Notes: a model not told the origin generated them from the letters alone. A stretch of DNA of 40,236 nt from Gammaproteobacteria bacterium (GCA_023480665.1 JAMCWR010000061.1:1-40236); one strand, 5' to 3'; counted from the first letter of the stretch, positions 9,319 through 17,058 are shown. Made by a program: numbers and translations.

Positions 9319-10518
9319 ATGATAAGCAAACAAATGAATTTAGAAAATAAACCATCAACTTTTACATTGCTACTGCTAATTGCTTTAGGGTCTGTTGCTG
9401 CGGTTTTATTTACCCCTGCTATTCCTACTATCAAAGAGCAGTTTAATATTACCTCAGCAGTTGTGCAGTGGACAGTAAGCATATTTCTTTTAGGGTATGC
9501 TGGTGGACAAATTATTTATGGTCCTATTGCAAATCGAATTGGAAGGAAACCAACTATATATCTTGCATGTACTGTAGGTATTTTAGGTGCATTATTGTGC
9601 GCAATATCCGGGCATATGAATAATTTTTATTTGCTTATTGTGGCAAGGTTTATTATGGCGATAGGCACAAGCGCTGGATTAGTGCTAACGCTAACTATTA
9701 TCAATGATGTCTACAATCACGAACAAAACAGGAAAGTTATTGCCTTAGTAACTTTAGCGTTTGCTATTTTCCCCGGTATTGCCGTTTTTATTGGTGGTTT
9801 TTTAGTTAAACATTTTGCTTGGGAAAGCTGTTTTTATTTTACAGCCATATACACCTTATTTATTTTATTTTTATGTACGTTTTTACCCGAAACTGGTTCA
9901 GGCAAAGATTTGCATGCTTTAAAAATAGGGATGATATTAAATCGTTACTATCATACCTCTAAAAATAAAGCCTTGATTATTTATGCTAGCATGTGGGGTT
10001 TATGTACGGCGATAATTTACATATTTGCTGCAGCATCGCCGATTATCTGTATATCCATAATGAATGTGTCGCCAGCTAAATTCGGAGCTTTCAATTTGCT
10101 TACATCTGCTGGCTATGTTATTGGAGCAATGATCGCTAGAAGAATAAACAGCTATATTTCAAGTAGAAAGGTAATGCTTTTAGGATTGTTATTAATGACA
10201 TGTGGTTGCCTGGCTCTATTATATTTTTCTAGATTTTCTCTATTAAATATCTGGGAATTTTTTATTTCATCATTTGTGATTTTTGTCGGGATGCCGCTGG
10301 TGTTTACTAATGCATCAGCTCATGCAACTAAAAAAGTTTCTGATAAAGCAACTGGTTCATCAATCTTAGGTTTTTTAACAACGATATTGGCTGTAGTTTC
10401 CCTGTTTTTGATGGGATTAATTAGTGGTAATACAGAACACATAATATCCGAGATTTTTGTGATAATTACTTTTCTAATCTGGGTATTATTTTATTTTACA
10501 CGTAATATTGCTGAATAA
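9319..10518 (+). CDS. MFS transporter, Bcr/CflA drug-efflux type
   Basis: A 399-residue major facilitator superfamily protein with about 12 hydrophobic helices, expected in the inner membrane as a proton-driven exporter. The first helix ends in FTPAIPTIKEQFN, typical of the Bcr/CflA group (LP-x-IP form), and the helix 2-3 loop has motif A (GYAGGQIIYGPIANRIGRKP). Motif C-like glycines occur in helix 5 (FAIFPGIAVFIGGFL). Known relatives export bicyclomycin, chloramphenicol or sulfonamides, and some export peptides or metabolites; this one's substrate is unknown. An O-methyltransferase gene follows 51 bp downstream on the same strand, so they may be co-transcribed. The start has only a weak GGTGG-like element upstream, and ATG 9334 is an alternative. 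Confidence 0.88.
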   Translation: MISKQMNLENKPSTFTLLLLIALGSVAAVLFTPAIPTIKEQFNITSAVVQWTVSIFLLGYAGGQIIYGPIANRIGRKPTIYLACTVGILGALLCAISGHMNNFYLLIVARFIMAIGTSAGLVLTLTIINDVYNHEQNRKVIALVTLAFAIFPGIAVFIGGFLVKHFAWESCFYFTAIYTLFILFLCTFLPETGSGKDLHALKIGMILNRYYHTSKNKALIIYASMWGLCTAIIYIFAAASPIICISIMNVSPAKFGAFNLLTSAGYVIGAMIARRINSYISSRKVMLLGLLLMTCGCLALLYFSRFSLLNIWEFFISSFVIFVGMPLVFTNASAHATKKVSDKATGSSILGFLTTILAVVSLFLMGLISGNTEHIISEIFVIITFLIWVLFYFTRNIAE

Positions 10519-10569
10519 AGTATGTGATAATAAATCCTTTAATAAACTCGTAAAATATGAGGTGATAAA

Positions 10570-11169
10570 ATGTTTCACAATATTCCAGATGCAGTGTTAA
10601 AGAGAATGAGATATTTAGAAGACGCAAACAAGAATGAAAAAACTGAAAAAGTAGATGTAAAACCTCACCACCTTAGATTGAGACAAATCCCACCCGAAAC
10701 GGGTAAGTTTATTAGTTTAGTTGCGTTAAATTCGCCAAAAGGTCAATGGATAGAAATCGGCACAAGTGCCGGATATTCAACGCTATGGCTAACGCTTGCT
10801 TGTAAAAGTATAGCATCGAAAATCACAACTTTTGAATTAGAGCCGCAAAAAATTGAACTCGCAAAAGAAACATTTCTACAAAGCAATGTTGAACAATATG
10901 TTGAGTTGGTTCCTGGAAATGTGTTCAATCACTTGTCGCATTACACGGGAATATCCTTTTGCTTTCTTGATACAGAAAAGGAACTATATACAGATTGCTA
11001 TGAAACTGTAATCCCAAACATGGTTTCTGGCGGAATTTTGTTAGCTGATAATGTGATCTCACACAAAGCGGTTCTTGGTTCAATGATTAATCACGCTTTG
11101 CAAGATGAAAGAGTTGACTCAGTGGTGGTGCCTATTGGAGAAGGGATATTAATGTGTAGGAAATTATGA
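10570..11169 (+). CDS. Predicted SAM-dependent O-methyltransferase
   Basis: A 199-residue class I methyltransferase of the O-methyltransferase/Methyltransf_24 type. The SAM-binding glycine loop is WIEIGTSAGYSTLWL (about residues 60-74). An acidic residue ends strand 2 (TFELEP), FCFLDTEKELY corresponds to motif IV with the metal-binding type Asp, and GGILLADNVISHKA is the following strand and Asn that in catechol-type enzymes helps bind the metal. The small size fits bacterial catechol/caffeoyl-CoA-like O-methyltransferases. The start is supported by AGGTGATAAA immediately upstream. It lies directly behind the MFS exporter, so a modify-and-export pair is conceivable but unproven. Confidence 0.85.
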   Translation: MFHNIPDAVLKRMRYLEDANKNEKTEKVDVKPHHLRLRQIPPETGKFISLVALNSPKGQWIEIGTSAGYSTLWLTLACKSIASKITTFELEPQKIELAKETFLQSNVEQYVELVPGNVFNHLSHYTGISFCFLDTEKELYTDCYETVIPNMVSGGILLADNVISHKAVLGSMINHALQDERVDSVVVPIGEGILMCRKL

Positions 11170-11310
11170 ATTTTAAATAATCTGCAACCTTCTGATTTTA
11201 AAGAAATAATTACTATGCGGCTGAATAATTCAAAAATCAATTTTATGGCTGCAAGCTAGGCGTAGCGAGGGTTCCAGGTATGCTCGTGGAAAAAAAGTGC
11301 GTTTAGACAA

Positions 11311-12183
11311 TTAATCTATACTACTTGTTAATTTCTTTTCGCGTTCTCTGATCTCATCTAACCCAAGTATTGATTCATATTCATGAAGAGTCATCATGTC
11401 TGCTAAAAACTCAACGGTATTTCCATTCTTTTTTAGCGAATTCATTAACTTAAGCGTGGTTTTAGCATATAAAAGTGTAGATGACATGGGAAAAATCACC
11501 AATTTATAGCCAATTTTTTCCAAGGTATCTATGTCCAAAGGCATGCTGAAATTTTCTAACATATCAAACATCATCGGCGCATTGATATTTTTAATGGCTT
11601 GCTTCATTTCATCAACAGATTCTAGCAACTCAATATATACCACATCAGCCCCTGCTTCGAAGGCTAATTGCCCACGCCTGATTGCTTCGTCAAAACCTAA
11701 GACTGCTCGCGCATCTGTACGCGCAATAATTAAAAAATCGGCGCTATTTCTAGCTACTGTAGCTGCTTTAATCTTGGCAATGTATTCTTCAGTTGAAACT
11801 AATTTTAATCCAGCCATAGCGCCGCACATTTTTGGGGTAATTTGATCTTCAATATGTATGGCTGAAACTCCAGCTGCTTCATACTCTTTAACAGTTCTCA
11901 TGACATTATTGATATTGCCATATCCAGTGTCAGCATCACAAATCACAGGTATATTAACTGCAGAAGCGATTCCTCGAGCCCTCACTATCATTTCGCTCAT
12001 GCTTACTAAACCAATGTCTGGTTTACCAATGCTGCTAGCAGAGACGCCATTTCCTGTCATATAAACAACATTGAATCCAGCGGTTTCAATAATTTTTGCA
12101 CCTAATGCATCGTGGCATCCAGGAGCAACCACGATTTTTTGGTTACGCAATAAATTAGCTAGCGTCAATTTTTTATTATTCAT
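11311..12183 (-). CDS. Isocitrate lyase/PEP mutase-family C-C lyase
   Basis: A 290-residue TIM-barrel enzyme of the PEP mutase/2-methylisocitrate lyase superfamily. Visible family elements: VAPGCHDALGAKIIETAGF near the N-terminus, YMTGNGVSAS, the Mg-binding CDADTGYG (82-89), HIEDQ (110-114) and IIARTDAR. The gating loop that reads KRCGH in (methyl)isocitrate lyases is here KMCGA (118-122): the Cys that acts as catalytic acid is kept but the His is Ala. The substrate is therefore probably a 2-methylisocitrate- or dimethylmalate-like acid, or oxaloacetate, rather than isocitrate itself. There is no prpC or prpD next to it. It is divergent from a CitE-like lyase gene, with 138 bp between the starts, implying joint regulation. 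Confidence 0.87.
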   Translation of the reverse strand: MNNKKLTLANLLRNQKIVVAPGCHDALGAKIIETAGFNVVYMTGNGVSASSIGKPDIGLVSMSEMIVRARGIASAVNIPVICDADTGYGNINNVMRTVKEYEAAGVSAIHIEDQITPKMCGAMAGLKLVSTEEYIAKIKAATVARNSADFLIIARTDARAVLGFDEAIRRGQLAFEAGADVVYIELLESVDEMKQAIKNINAPMMFDMLENFSMPLDIDTLEKIGYKLVIFPMSSTLLYAKTTLKLMNSLKKNGNTVEFLADMMTLHEYESILGLDEIREREKKLTSSID

Positions 12184-12321
12184 AATGTCTCATTGTTTGT
12201 TAAGGATTAAGAATAGCGAAAGAGCAGTTTCAAAAACAAATTCCGCTGCCCAGCTTAGAGCAGTATGTTACAATACAATATTCTATAAATGAGTATAAAT
12301 CGATATTAGGAAATAATCAAA

Positions 12322-13167
12322 ATGCAATACCCAACCAAGCTTTTTAAATGCCTGCTTTTTGTTGCTGCCAATGAGCCAGACGATTTTCACTCCCCAAAAG
12401 AACATGGGGCAACAGGTATTATCGTGGACTTAGAAGACTTAATTGCAACACAATACAAAAATGATGCAAGAAAATTGTGCAGTAATTATTTTATTAAAAA
12501 AACCGACAACAACTTTTGCAAAATCTTGCGGATAAATAGCATAAAAACACATGATGGATTAGAAGACATTTTATGGTTAAGTAAATTACAACTAAAACCA
12601 GACGCAGTGATGCTCCCAAAGGTCGAGAGTGCTGCTGAAGTGGAAGTTTACAATAAACTACTCCCTGATTTACCATTAATTGCGTTAATGGAGTCGCCTA
12701 AATCATTGGAAAATGCCACCGAAATCGCCGCTCATCCTGCAATAGTTGCTCTTGGGCTTGGAGGAGCTGATTTATCTTTAAATATGAATATCAACTATCC
12801 GAACTGGGAGTCGATGTTATGGGCTCGCGGAAGAGTCGTACAGGCAGCAACCATGTGGAAAAAAATTGCTTTAGATCTCCCATACTATCTAAAACTAGAT
12901 GATGATTCTGTGTTAGAAGTACTTGAAGAAGCAAAGCGTTGCAAGGAAATGGGATTTTCAGGGAAATTATGTATTGATTTAAAGCACATTAATCCTATTA
13001 TGAAAATTTTCACTCTAACGAAAGAAGAGATAAATTGGGCAAGAAAAGTTATTATTGCCTTTGAACAATCACACGGCAATGCCTTGCTTCTTGATGGGAA
13101 AGCAATAGACAAGCCGATTGCCGAAAATGCTAAACGGATTCTAGAAGACAACGGCATACTCGAATAA
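12322..13167 (+). CDS. CitE-like (HpcH/HpaI aldolase family) acyl-CoA lyase
   Basis: A 281-residue TIM-barrel protein of the citrate lyase beta/CitE-like family. It has LLFVAANEPDDFHSPKEHGATGIIVDLEDLI (the acidic VDLED motif near residue 40), ILRINS (substrate Arg), MLPKVESAAEV (the Glu metal ligand of the PKVES motif), ALMESPKSL and LGLGGADLSL (Asp metal ligand). The usual C-terminal GK-x-CIHP-x-Q reads GKLCIDLKHI here, so the His-Pro is missing. Standalone CitE-like proteins cleave malyl-, citramalyl- or methylmalyl-CoA, including in itaconate breakdown. No citrate lyase alpha or gamma subunit is nearby, so this is not a classical citrate lyase. AGGAAA lies upstream of the start. It is divergent from the PEP mutase-family gene. 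Confidence 0.85.
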   Translation: MQYPTKLFKCLLFVAANEPDDFHSPKEHGATGIIVDLEDLIATQYKNDARKLCSNYFIKKTDNNFCKILRINSIKTHDGLEDILWLSKLQLKPDAVMLPKVESAAEVEVYNKLLPDLPLIALMESPKSLENATEIAAHPAIVALGLGGADLSLNMNINYPNWESMLWARGRVVQAATMWKKIALDLPYYLKLDDDSVLEVLEEAKRCKEMGFSGKLCIDLKHINPIMKIFTLTKEEINWARKVIIAFEQSHGNALLLDGKAIDKPIAENAKRILEDNGILE

Positions 13168-13559
13168 AAAAGCATTCCTAGCCACACGTGATCAGAGGCA
13201 AATGGTTTGGGATAATCTGGCTTTATATGGGCAATACGTTATTTATAAGCAGCGCGTCAAAAGTTAATAATAGTAATTTGGCAGTACTAGCGCAGTTGGT
13301 TTAACAGCAAAACCAGTTACGGACAAATTTACTTACTACCCTCTTACAAAATCAATGAAAAAACATGTATAAAAAATTTCATTTAAAATCAAAAGATTAA
13401 ATTTTCAAGGAATTTTTTTATATAATTTTTTGTGATTAATCAAATTGTTATAAGTTTTACTAAAGATCTTAATATTATCGCTCAAAATTAAAAATATATT
13501 TAAAATGATACGCAATATTTTTAAGGCTATGCTTTGAAAAATTTCACTCATTTAAAGCA
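13168..13559. other. AT-rich gene-free stretch between two converging genes
   Basis: About 390 bp, very AT-rich from about 13330 on, with no supported gene. A weak hairpin (ATGCTTT at 13529-13535 with AAAGCAT at 13554-13560) lies just past the end of the regulator gene and could terminate it, but the loop is long and no clear T-run follows. Bases 13279-13310 resemble the 5' half of a tRNA, but no T arm or acceptor partner follows. Confidence 0.5.
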
Positions 13560-14240
13560 TCACATTAACTTACGTAAAATGATCCGATTTTTTTCGAGCA
13601 CAATTGCGCCCTCTTGCACTAAGCGACCCAATAACTTTGATAAGTTTTCTCGAGTCATGTTTAATAGTTTTGCTAAATTGGTAATTGAAAGCTTATTGTG
13701 TATTATTTTATCTTTATCGGCGTGTTTTAATAAATAGTTTATTAGGCGCGATAACGAATCTTTTAGCGTCAACTCCTCGATCTGCAGGGTAAATTCGCGC
13801 AATCGCTTTGCTTGAATTGCCAAAAGGTTTAATGCAACTTGCGGCTCCCTCGCAACTAAACGCAATAGATTTTCCCTAGAAAAGGCTAATAAGATGCTAT
13901 CTTCTAATGCTGTTGAATTTGCTGGGTAAGTATCTCCAGCAAACATTGGGACCTCAGCAAACATACCACCATCAGTTAGAGTCTGCAGAATATATTCTTT
14001 ACCATCGTCAGAATATTTATGGATTTTTACCATACCACTATAAATTATATAAGAGTAATGCGCTTTTTGTCCTTCATGAAAAATAATCGCATTTTTTTGA
14101 TATTGGCGTACCTCTATTAATTTGACAATTTCATGCAACTGTTCTGCAGCAAGGCTTTTAAAGATACCCAGCTTTGATAAAAATTCAAAAGTATTTAATT
14201 TTTTGGTGTAAGGTGTGAACTGGTTCACAGGCAATCTCAT
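13560..14240 (-). CDS. Crp/Fnr-family transcriptional regulator next to hcp
   Basis: A 226-residue regulator with an N-terminal cyclic-nucleotide-binding-like barrel (IFKSLAAEQLHEIVKLIEV; IIYSGMVKIHKYSDDGKEYIL), a long dimer helix (REPQVALNLLAIQAKRLREF) and a C-terminal Crp-type winged helix (LSITNLAKLLNMTRENLSKL). The protein has no cysteine, so it cannot carry an Fnr-type iron-sulfur cluster; heme- or nitric oxide-sensing DNR/HcpR-type proteins also lack it. The recognition helix has Arg197-Glu198 and Lys202 where Crp has its RE...R contacts for TGTGA. A GTG codon at 14258 would add six residues; ATG 14240 is preferred because the ATG, and not the GTG, is kept in the duplicated copy upstream of hcp. 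A TGTGA-N6-TCACA palindrome lies inside codons 4-9. Confidence 0.87.
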   Translation of the reverse strand: MRLPVNQFTPYTKKLNTFEFLSKLGIFKSLAAEQLHEIVKLIEVRQYQKNAIIFHEGQKAHYSYIIYSGMVKIHKYSDDGKEYILQTLTDGGMFAEVPMFAGDTYPANSTALEDSILLAFSRENLLRLVAREPQVALNLLAIQAKRLREFTLQIEELTLKDSLSRLINYLLKHADKDKIIHNKLSITNLAKLLNMTRENLSKLLGRLVQEGAIVLEKNRIILRKLM

Positions 14241-14294
14241 TTTACCAAGATAAAGCACTATAGCATAATTTTACTCTAGCGGAGAAAAAATATG
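14194..14294. repeat. Duplicated regulator/hcp control region, copy 1
   Basis: This segment is about 90 percent identical by eye to 15277-15378, offset by 1083 bp until a one-base indel near the end. It spans the first 16 codons of the Crp/Fnr gene (minus strand), the TGTGA-N6-TCACA palindrome, the AT-rich promoter-like tract CATAATTTTACT, and a plus-strand GGAG plus ATG (14281-14294). That ATG opens only a 14-codon frame, unlike copy 2, where the same position is the hcp start. Confidence 0.85.
14214..14229. promoter_or_regulatory. Crp/Fnr-type operator, copy 1 (within the regulator's 5' coding region)
   Basis: TGTGAACTGGTTCACA: a 16-bp palindrome symmetrical except for the central two bases, and an exact match to the Crp-type pattern TGTGA-N6-TCACA. 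It covers codons 4-9 of the regulator gene on the other strand. The same 16 bases recur at 15297-15312. Confidence 0.75.
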
Positions 14295-14367
14295 CGGCCT
14301 ATAATTTCCGGCACATCAATATCCCTTGTCCAATAGGAACTACCAAGGAGTCAACTCTCTAATGCCA

Positions 14368-15267
14368 TCATCTTCGAGCCCCCAGCTTTACTAAACAGAA
14401 ACTGAGTAACCTAGAGAAAAATAAATTAATGCAAAGGCCTAAAATAATTATTGTTCCAGCCAGTATCTCCCAGGATTTTATTTGCTCTCCTAAAACTATT
14501 GCAGAACTTATGGAAGCAACAATTGGAACCAATAAAGTAAATGGTACTACAGTTGCTGCTGGGTAGCGATTTAAGAGAAAACTCCATGTTCCATACCCAA
14601 ACAATGTAGCCACATATGCCAAATAAATGATTGACACAAGCGATAACCATGGCAGATGAATAAAGCTGTTAACGAAGCTATGCGCTCCTTCTCCGAATAT
14701 AGCTAACAATAGCATGGGTGGCCAAGCAAACAAACTACTCCAAACAACAACGGCCAACATGTTAGTTGCAGGCATTTTTTTAGCAATTAAATTGCCAGTG
14801 CCCCATGCTGCTGATGAGGCTACAACTAGCAGCGCCCCAGTAATTGACGCTGAGGCGTGTAAGTTTATGGCGATAATACCAATACCAATGAATGATGTTA
14901 GAATACCAATTATTTGCCACTTATTTGGTTTTTCACCACAAAAAATCGCTACCAATATTAGTGTAAAAAATATTTGTCCTTGCTGCGATATTAATGAAGC
15001 TAATCCAACTGCAACCCCAAGATAAATTCCAGCAAATAACAAAACAAATTGCAGAGCAAACATAATTAAGCCATATGCAATGAGAATTTGTAATGGTATT
15101 TGCGGCCTGCGTATAAAAAAGATCGCGGGTAAACTTGCGAAGAAATAACGAGCAAAGCAGAGCGTAACAGGCGATACCCCACCGTTTAGCCCAATTTTAA
15201 TAGTTACCCAATTAAATCCCCAAAAAAGGATCAATAAAAGTGTTAATACTAAGTGGCGTAAGCGCAT
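14368..15267 (-). CDS. EamA/DMT-superfamily transporter
   Basis: A 299-residue membrane protein with ten predicted helices in two five-helix EamA repeats: the first starts LLLILFWGFNWVTIKIGLNG, the second LLVVASSAAWGTGNLIAKK. Each repeat ends in a GE-containing loop (CGEKPNKWQIIG; LGEQIKSWEILAG), as in RhaT/YdcZ/RarD-like drug/metabolite transporters, which typically export amino acids or other small metabolites. The substrate is unknown. The gene lies between two copies of a ~100-bp regulator/hcp control region and is oriented against hcp, so it looks inserted into that locus. No clear ribosome-binding site precedes the ATG; the bases before it are AT-rich. Confidence 0.88.
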   Translation of the reverse strand: MRLRHLVLTLLLILFWGFNWVTIKIGLNGGVSPVTLCFARYFFASLPAIFFIRRPQIPLQILIAYGLIMFALQFVLLFAGIYLGVAVGLASLISQQGQIFFTLILVAIFCGEKPNKWQIIGILTSFIGIGIIAINLHASASITGALLVVASSAAWGTGNLIAKKMPATNMLAVVVWSSLFAWPPMLLLAIFGEGAHSFVNSFIHLPWLSLVSIIYLAYVATLFGYGTWSFLLNRYPAATVVPFTLLVPIVASISSAIVLGEQIKSWEILAGTIIILGLCINLFFSRLLSFCLVKLGARR

Positions 15268-15275
15268 AAAATAAT

Positions 15276-15323
15276 GTTTAATTTTTTAATGTAAAGTGTG
15301 AACTGGTTCACAGACAATTTCAT
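15276..15323 (-). pseudogene. Relic of the Crp/Fnr gene's first 16 codons
   Basis: Read on the minus strand from the ATG at 15321-15323, the 16 codons give MKLSVNQFTLYIKKLN. The intact regulator begins MRLPVNQFTPYTKKLN. After this the similarity ends abruptly and a stop follows nine codons later (TAG at 15249-15251). The amino-acid differences are four single substitutions with no indel. Confidence 0.75.
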
Positions 15324-15378
15324 TTTATCAAGGTAAAGTACTATATCATAATTTTACTAATATCGGAGAAAAAACATG
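15277..15378. repeat. Duplicated regulator/hcp control region, copy 2 (hcp promoter region)
   Basis: The partner of 14194-14294. It starts with TTTAATTTTTT, as copy 1 does. It includes a relic of the regulator's first codons, the identical operator palindrome, CATAATTTTACT with a possible -10 (CATAAT, 15347-15352), and GGAG at 15365-15368, seven bases before the hcp ATG. Similarity stops at about 15277, just inside the EamA upstream region. Confidence 0.85.
15297..15312. promoter_or_regulatory. Crp/Fnr-type operator, copy 2, upstream of hcp
   Basis: The same 16 bases as at 14214-14229 (TGTGAACTGGTTCACA), centred about 71 bp before the hcp start codon. Because no regulator protein is encoded here any more, its perfect conservation suggests it is kept as a binding site. 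The adjacent Crp/Fnr-family protein is the natural candidate to bind it. Confidence 0.75.
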
Positions 15379-17046
15379 AGTTGTACATCCTGCGCTTTAA
15401 ATATGTTCTGCTATCAATGTGAGCAAACCGTTAAAGGTCAAGGTTGCACTAACATCGGAGTTTGCGGTAAAACAGCGGAAGTTTCAAGTTTGCAAGATCT
15501 ATTAATTTACCTATTAAAAGGAGCAGCATTTTTGGCCAACGCCAATGAGTTAGATAAAAATTCAACTGTTTCTGTAAATGATTTTGATTTGTTTGTTTAT
15601 GAAGCATTATTTGCAACGGTGACTAATGTCGATTTTGATGCAGAACGCCTGATCCCATTAATTAAAAAAGCTGATCAATTTCGGCAAGCGTTATTTGAAA
15701 AATTACATTTATCTGTTGAGGATATGAAAAAACTCCCCGATGCATGTACTTTTAAACTAAACACTGCAAACAATGCCACAATGATTAAACAGGGAGCTGT
15801 ATTTAAAATAATCGATCAAACAGATAATATCGATATTCAATCTTTAAAAAATACTTTGCTATTTGGAATTAAAGGCATAGCTGCTTATGCAGATCATGCG
15901 GCAGTGCTAGGTGAAAATGATCGCAACATTAGCCTCTTTCTACAAAAAGCATTGGCATATATGTTGCGCCACGATTTGTCGATGACAGAATGGGTTGATT
16001 TAGTAATGGAGTGCGGTCAAATCAATTTGCAGACAATGAAATTACTAGATAAAGCAAACACCGGTCATTACGGGCAACCCACGCCAACACAAGTACCACT
16101 CGGCGCTAAAAAAGGCAAAGCAATATTAATTTCAGGGCATGATTTGCGTGACCTCGAGCTACTGCTAAAACAGACTGTAGGGAAAAATATTTATATTTAC
16201 ACGCATGGCGAAATGCTTCCTGCACATGGCTATCCTAAATTAAAAAAATATGCACATTTTTACGGTCATTATGGCACCGCATGGCAAAACCAGCATCAAG
16301 AGTTTGCTGCATTCCCAGGTGCAATTTTGATGACTACAAACTGTATACAAAAACCCCTCGATTCCTACAAAGATCGAATTTTTACTACAGGTTTAGTTGC
16401 TTGGCCAGGCGTTTTGCATATCGACAGCAAAAAAGATTTTACACCTGTTATCAATAAAGCTCTTGAACTCCCAGGGTTTATTTTTGACCGTGATAAAGAT
16501 TTTGTTGTATCGGGATTTGCTCGAAACGCCGTTTTGAGTGTTGCAGATAAGATAGCGGAATTAGTTAAAGCAAAAAAAATTCGTCACTTCTTTTTAGTAG
16601 CTGGCTGTGATGGCGCAAAACCTGGGCGGAATTATTACACTGAGTTTGTAGAAAAAGTACCAAATGATTGCTTGGTGTTAACACTTGCTTGCGGCAAATT
16701 TCGCTTTTTTGATAAGAAGCTAGGAAATATTGCTGGCATTCCGCGATTACTTGATATCGGCCAATGTAATGATGCCTACTCAGCCATCCAAATTGCTTTA
16801 GCGTTAGCAAATGCCTTTAATTGCAGCGTTAATGAGCTACCTTTGTCAATGATATTATCTTGGTATGAGCAAAAAGCCGTGGCAATCTTATTAACGCTTT
16901 TATCTTTGGGCATAAAAAATATCCGGCTTGGCCCTACTCTGCCAGCTTTTCTTTCACCAAATGTATTAAATTTTTTAGTAGAGAAATTTCAGGTTAAACT
17001 TATTTCAACGCCAGACCAAGATTTAAAAGATATTTTAGGCGAATAA
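15376..17046 (+). CDS. hcp: Hybrid-cluster protein (Hcp; hydroxylamine/NO reductase)
   Basis: Hcp is a cytoplasmic Fe-S protein that reduces nitric oxide or hydroxylamine and protects against nitrosative stress. All ligands of the hybrid 4Fe-2S-2O cluster are visible: His255 (SGHD), Glu279 (HGEM), Cys323 (TTNC), Cys411 (AGCDGAKPGR), Cys439 (LACGKFRFF), Cys464 (IGQCNDAYSA) and Glu498 (WYEQKAVA). The N-terminal cluster cysteines are 12, 15, 24 and 30 (C-x2-C-x8-C-x5-C), the spacing of class I enzymes from anaerobes ([4Fe-4S]), not the C-x2-C-x11-C-x6-C of E. coli. The start is set by GGAG seven bases upstream, giving a nine-residue lead (MSCTSCALN) with two extra cysteines before the usual MFCYQC. 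No Hcr reductase gene is adjacent. The control region has a Crp/Fnr-type operator. Confidence 0.96.
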   Translation: MSCTSCALNMFCYQCEQTVKGQGCTNIGVCGKTAEVSSLQDLLIYLLKGAAFLANANELDKNSTVSVNDFDLFVYEALFATVTNVDFDAERLIPLIKKADQFRQALFEKLHLSVEDMKKLPDACTFKLNTANNATMIKQGAVFKIIDQTDNIDIQSLKNTLLFGIKGIAAYADHAAVLGENDRNISLFLQKALAYMLRHDLSMTEWVDLVMECGQINLQTMKLLDKANTGHYGQPTPTQVPLGAKKGKAILISGHDLRDLELLLKQTVGKNIYIYTHGEMLPAHGYPKLKKYAHFYGHYGTAWQNQHQEFAAFPGAILMTTNCIQKPLDSYKDRIFTTGLVAWPGVLHIDSKKDFTPVINKALELPGFIFDRDKDFVVSGFARNAVLSVADKIAELVKAKKIRHFFLVAGCDGAKPGRNYYTEFVEKVPNDCLVLTLACGKFRFFDKKLGNIAGIPRLLDIGQCNDAYSAIQIALALANAFNCSVNELPLSMILSWYEQKAVAILLTLLSLGIKNIRLGPTLPAFLSPNVLNFLVEKFQVKLISTPDQDLKDILGE

Positions 17047-17058
17047 GATTTTCTGCAG

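Noticed and set aside
11170..11310. Possible repeat or RNA between the O-methyltransferase and the PEP mutase-family gene (GGCGTAGCGAGGG region)
   Set aside because: No second copy seen in the window and no convincing hairpin; left as plain intergenic DNA.
13279..13310. tRNA-like sequence (GGC, then AGCGCAGTTGGTTTAACAGC)
   Set aside because: The start resembles a D arm, but no anticodon stem, T arm (GGTTCGA-like) or matching acceptor strand follows. Treated as chance or a remnant at most.
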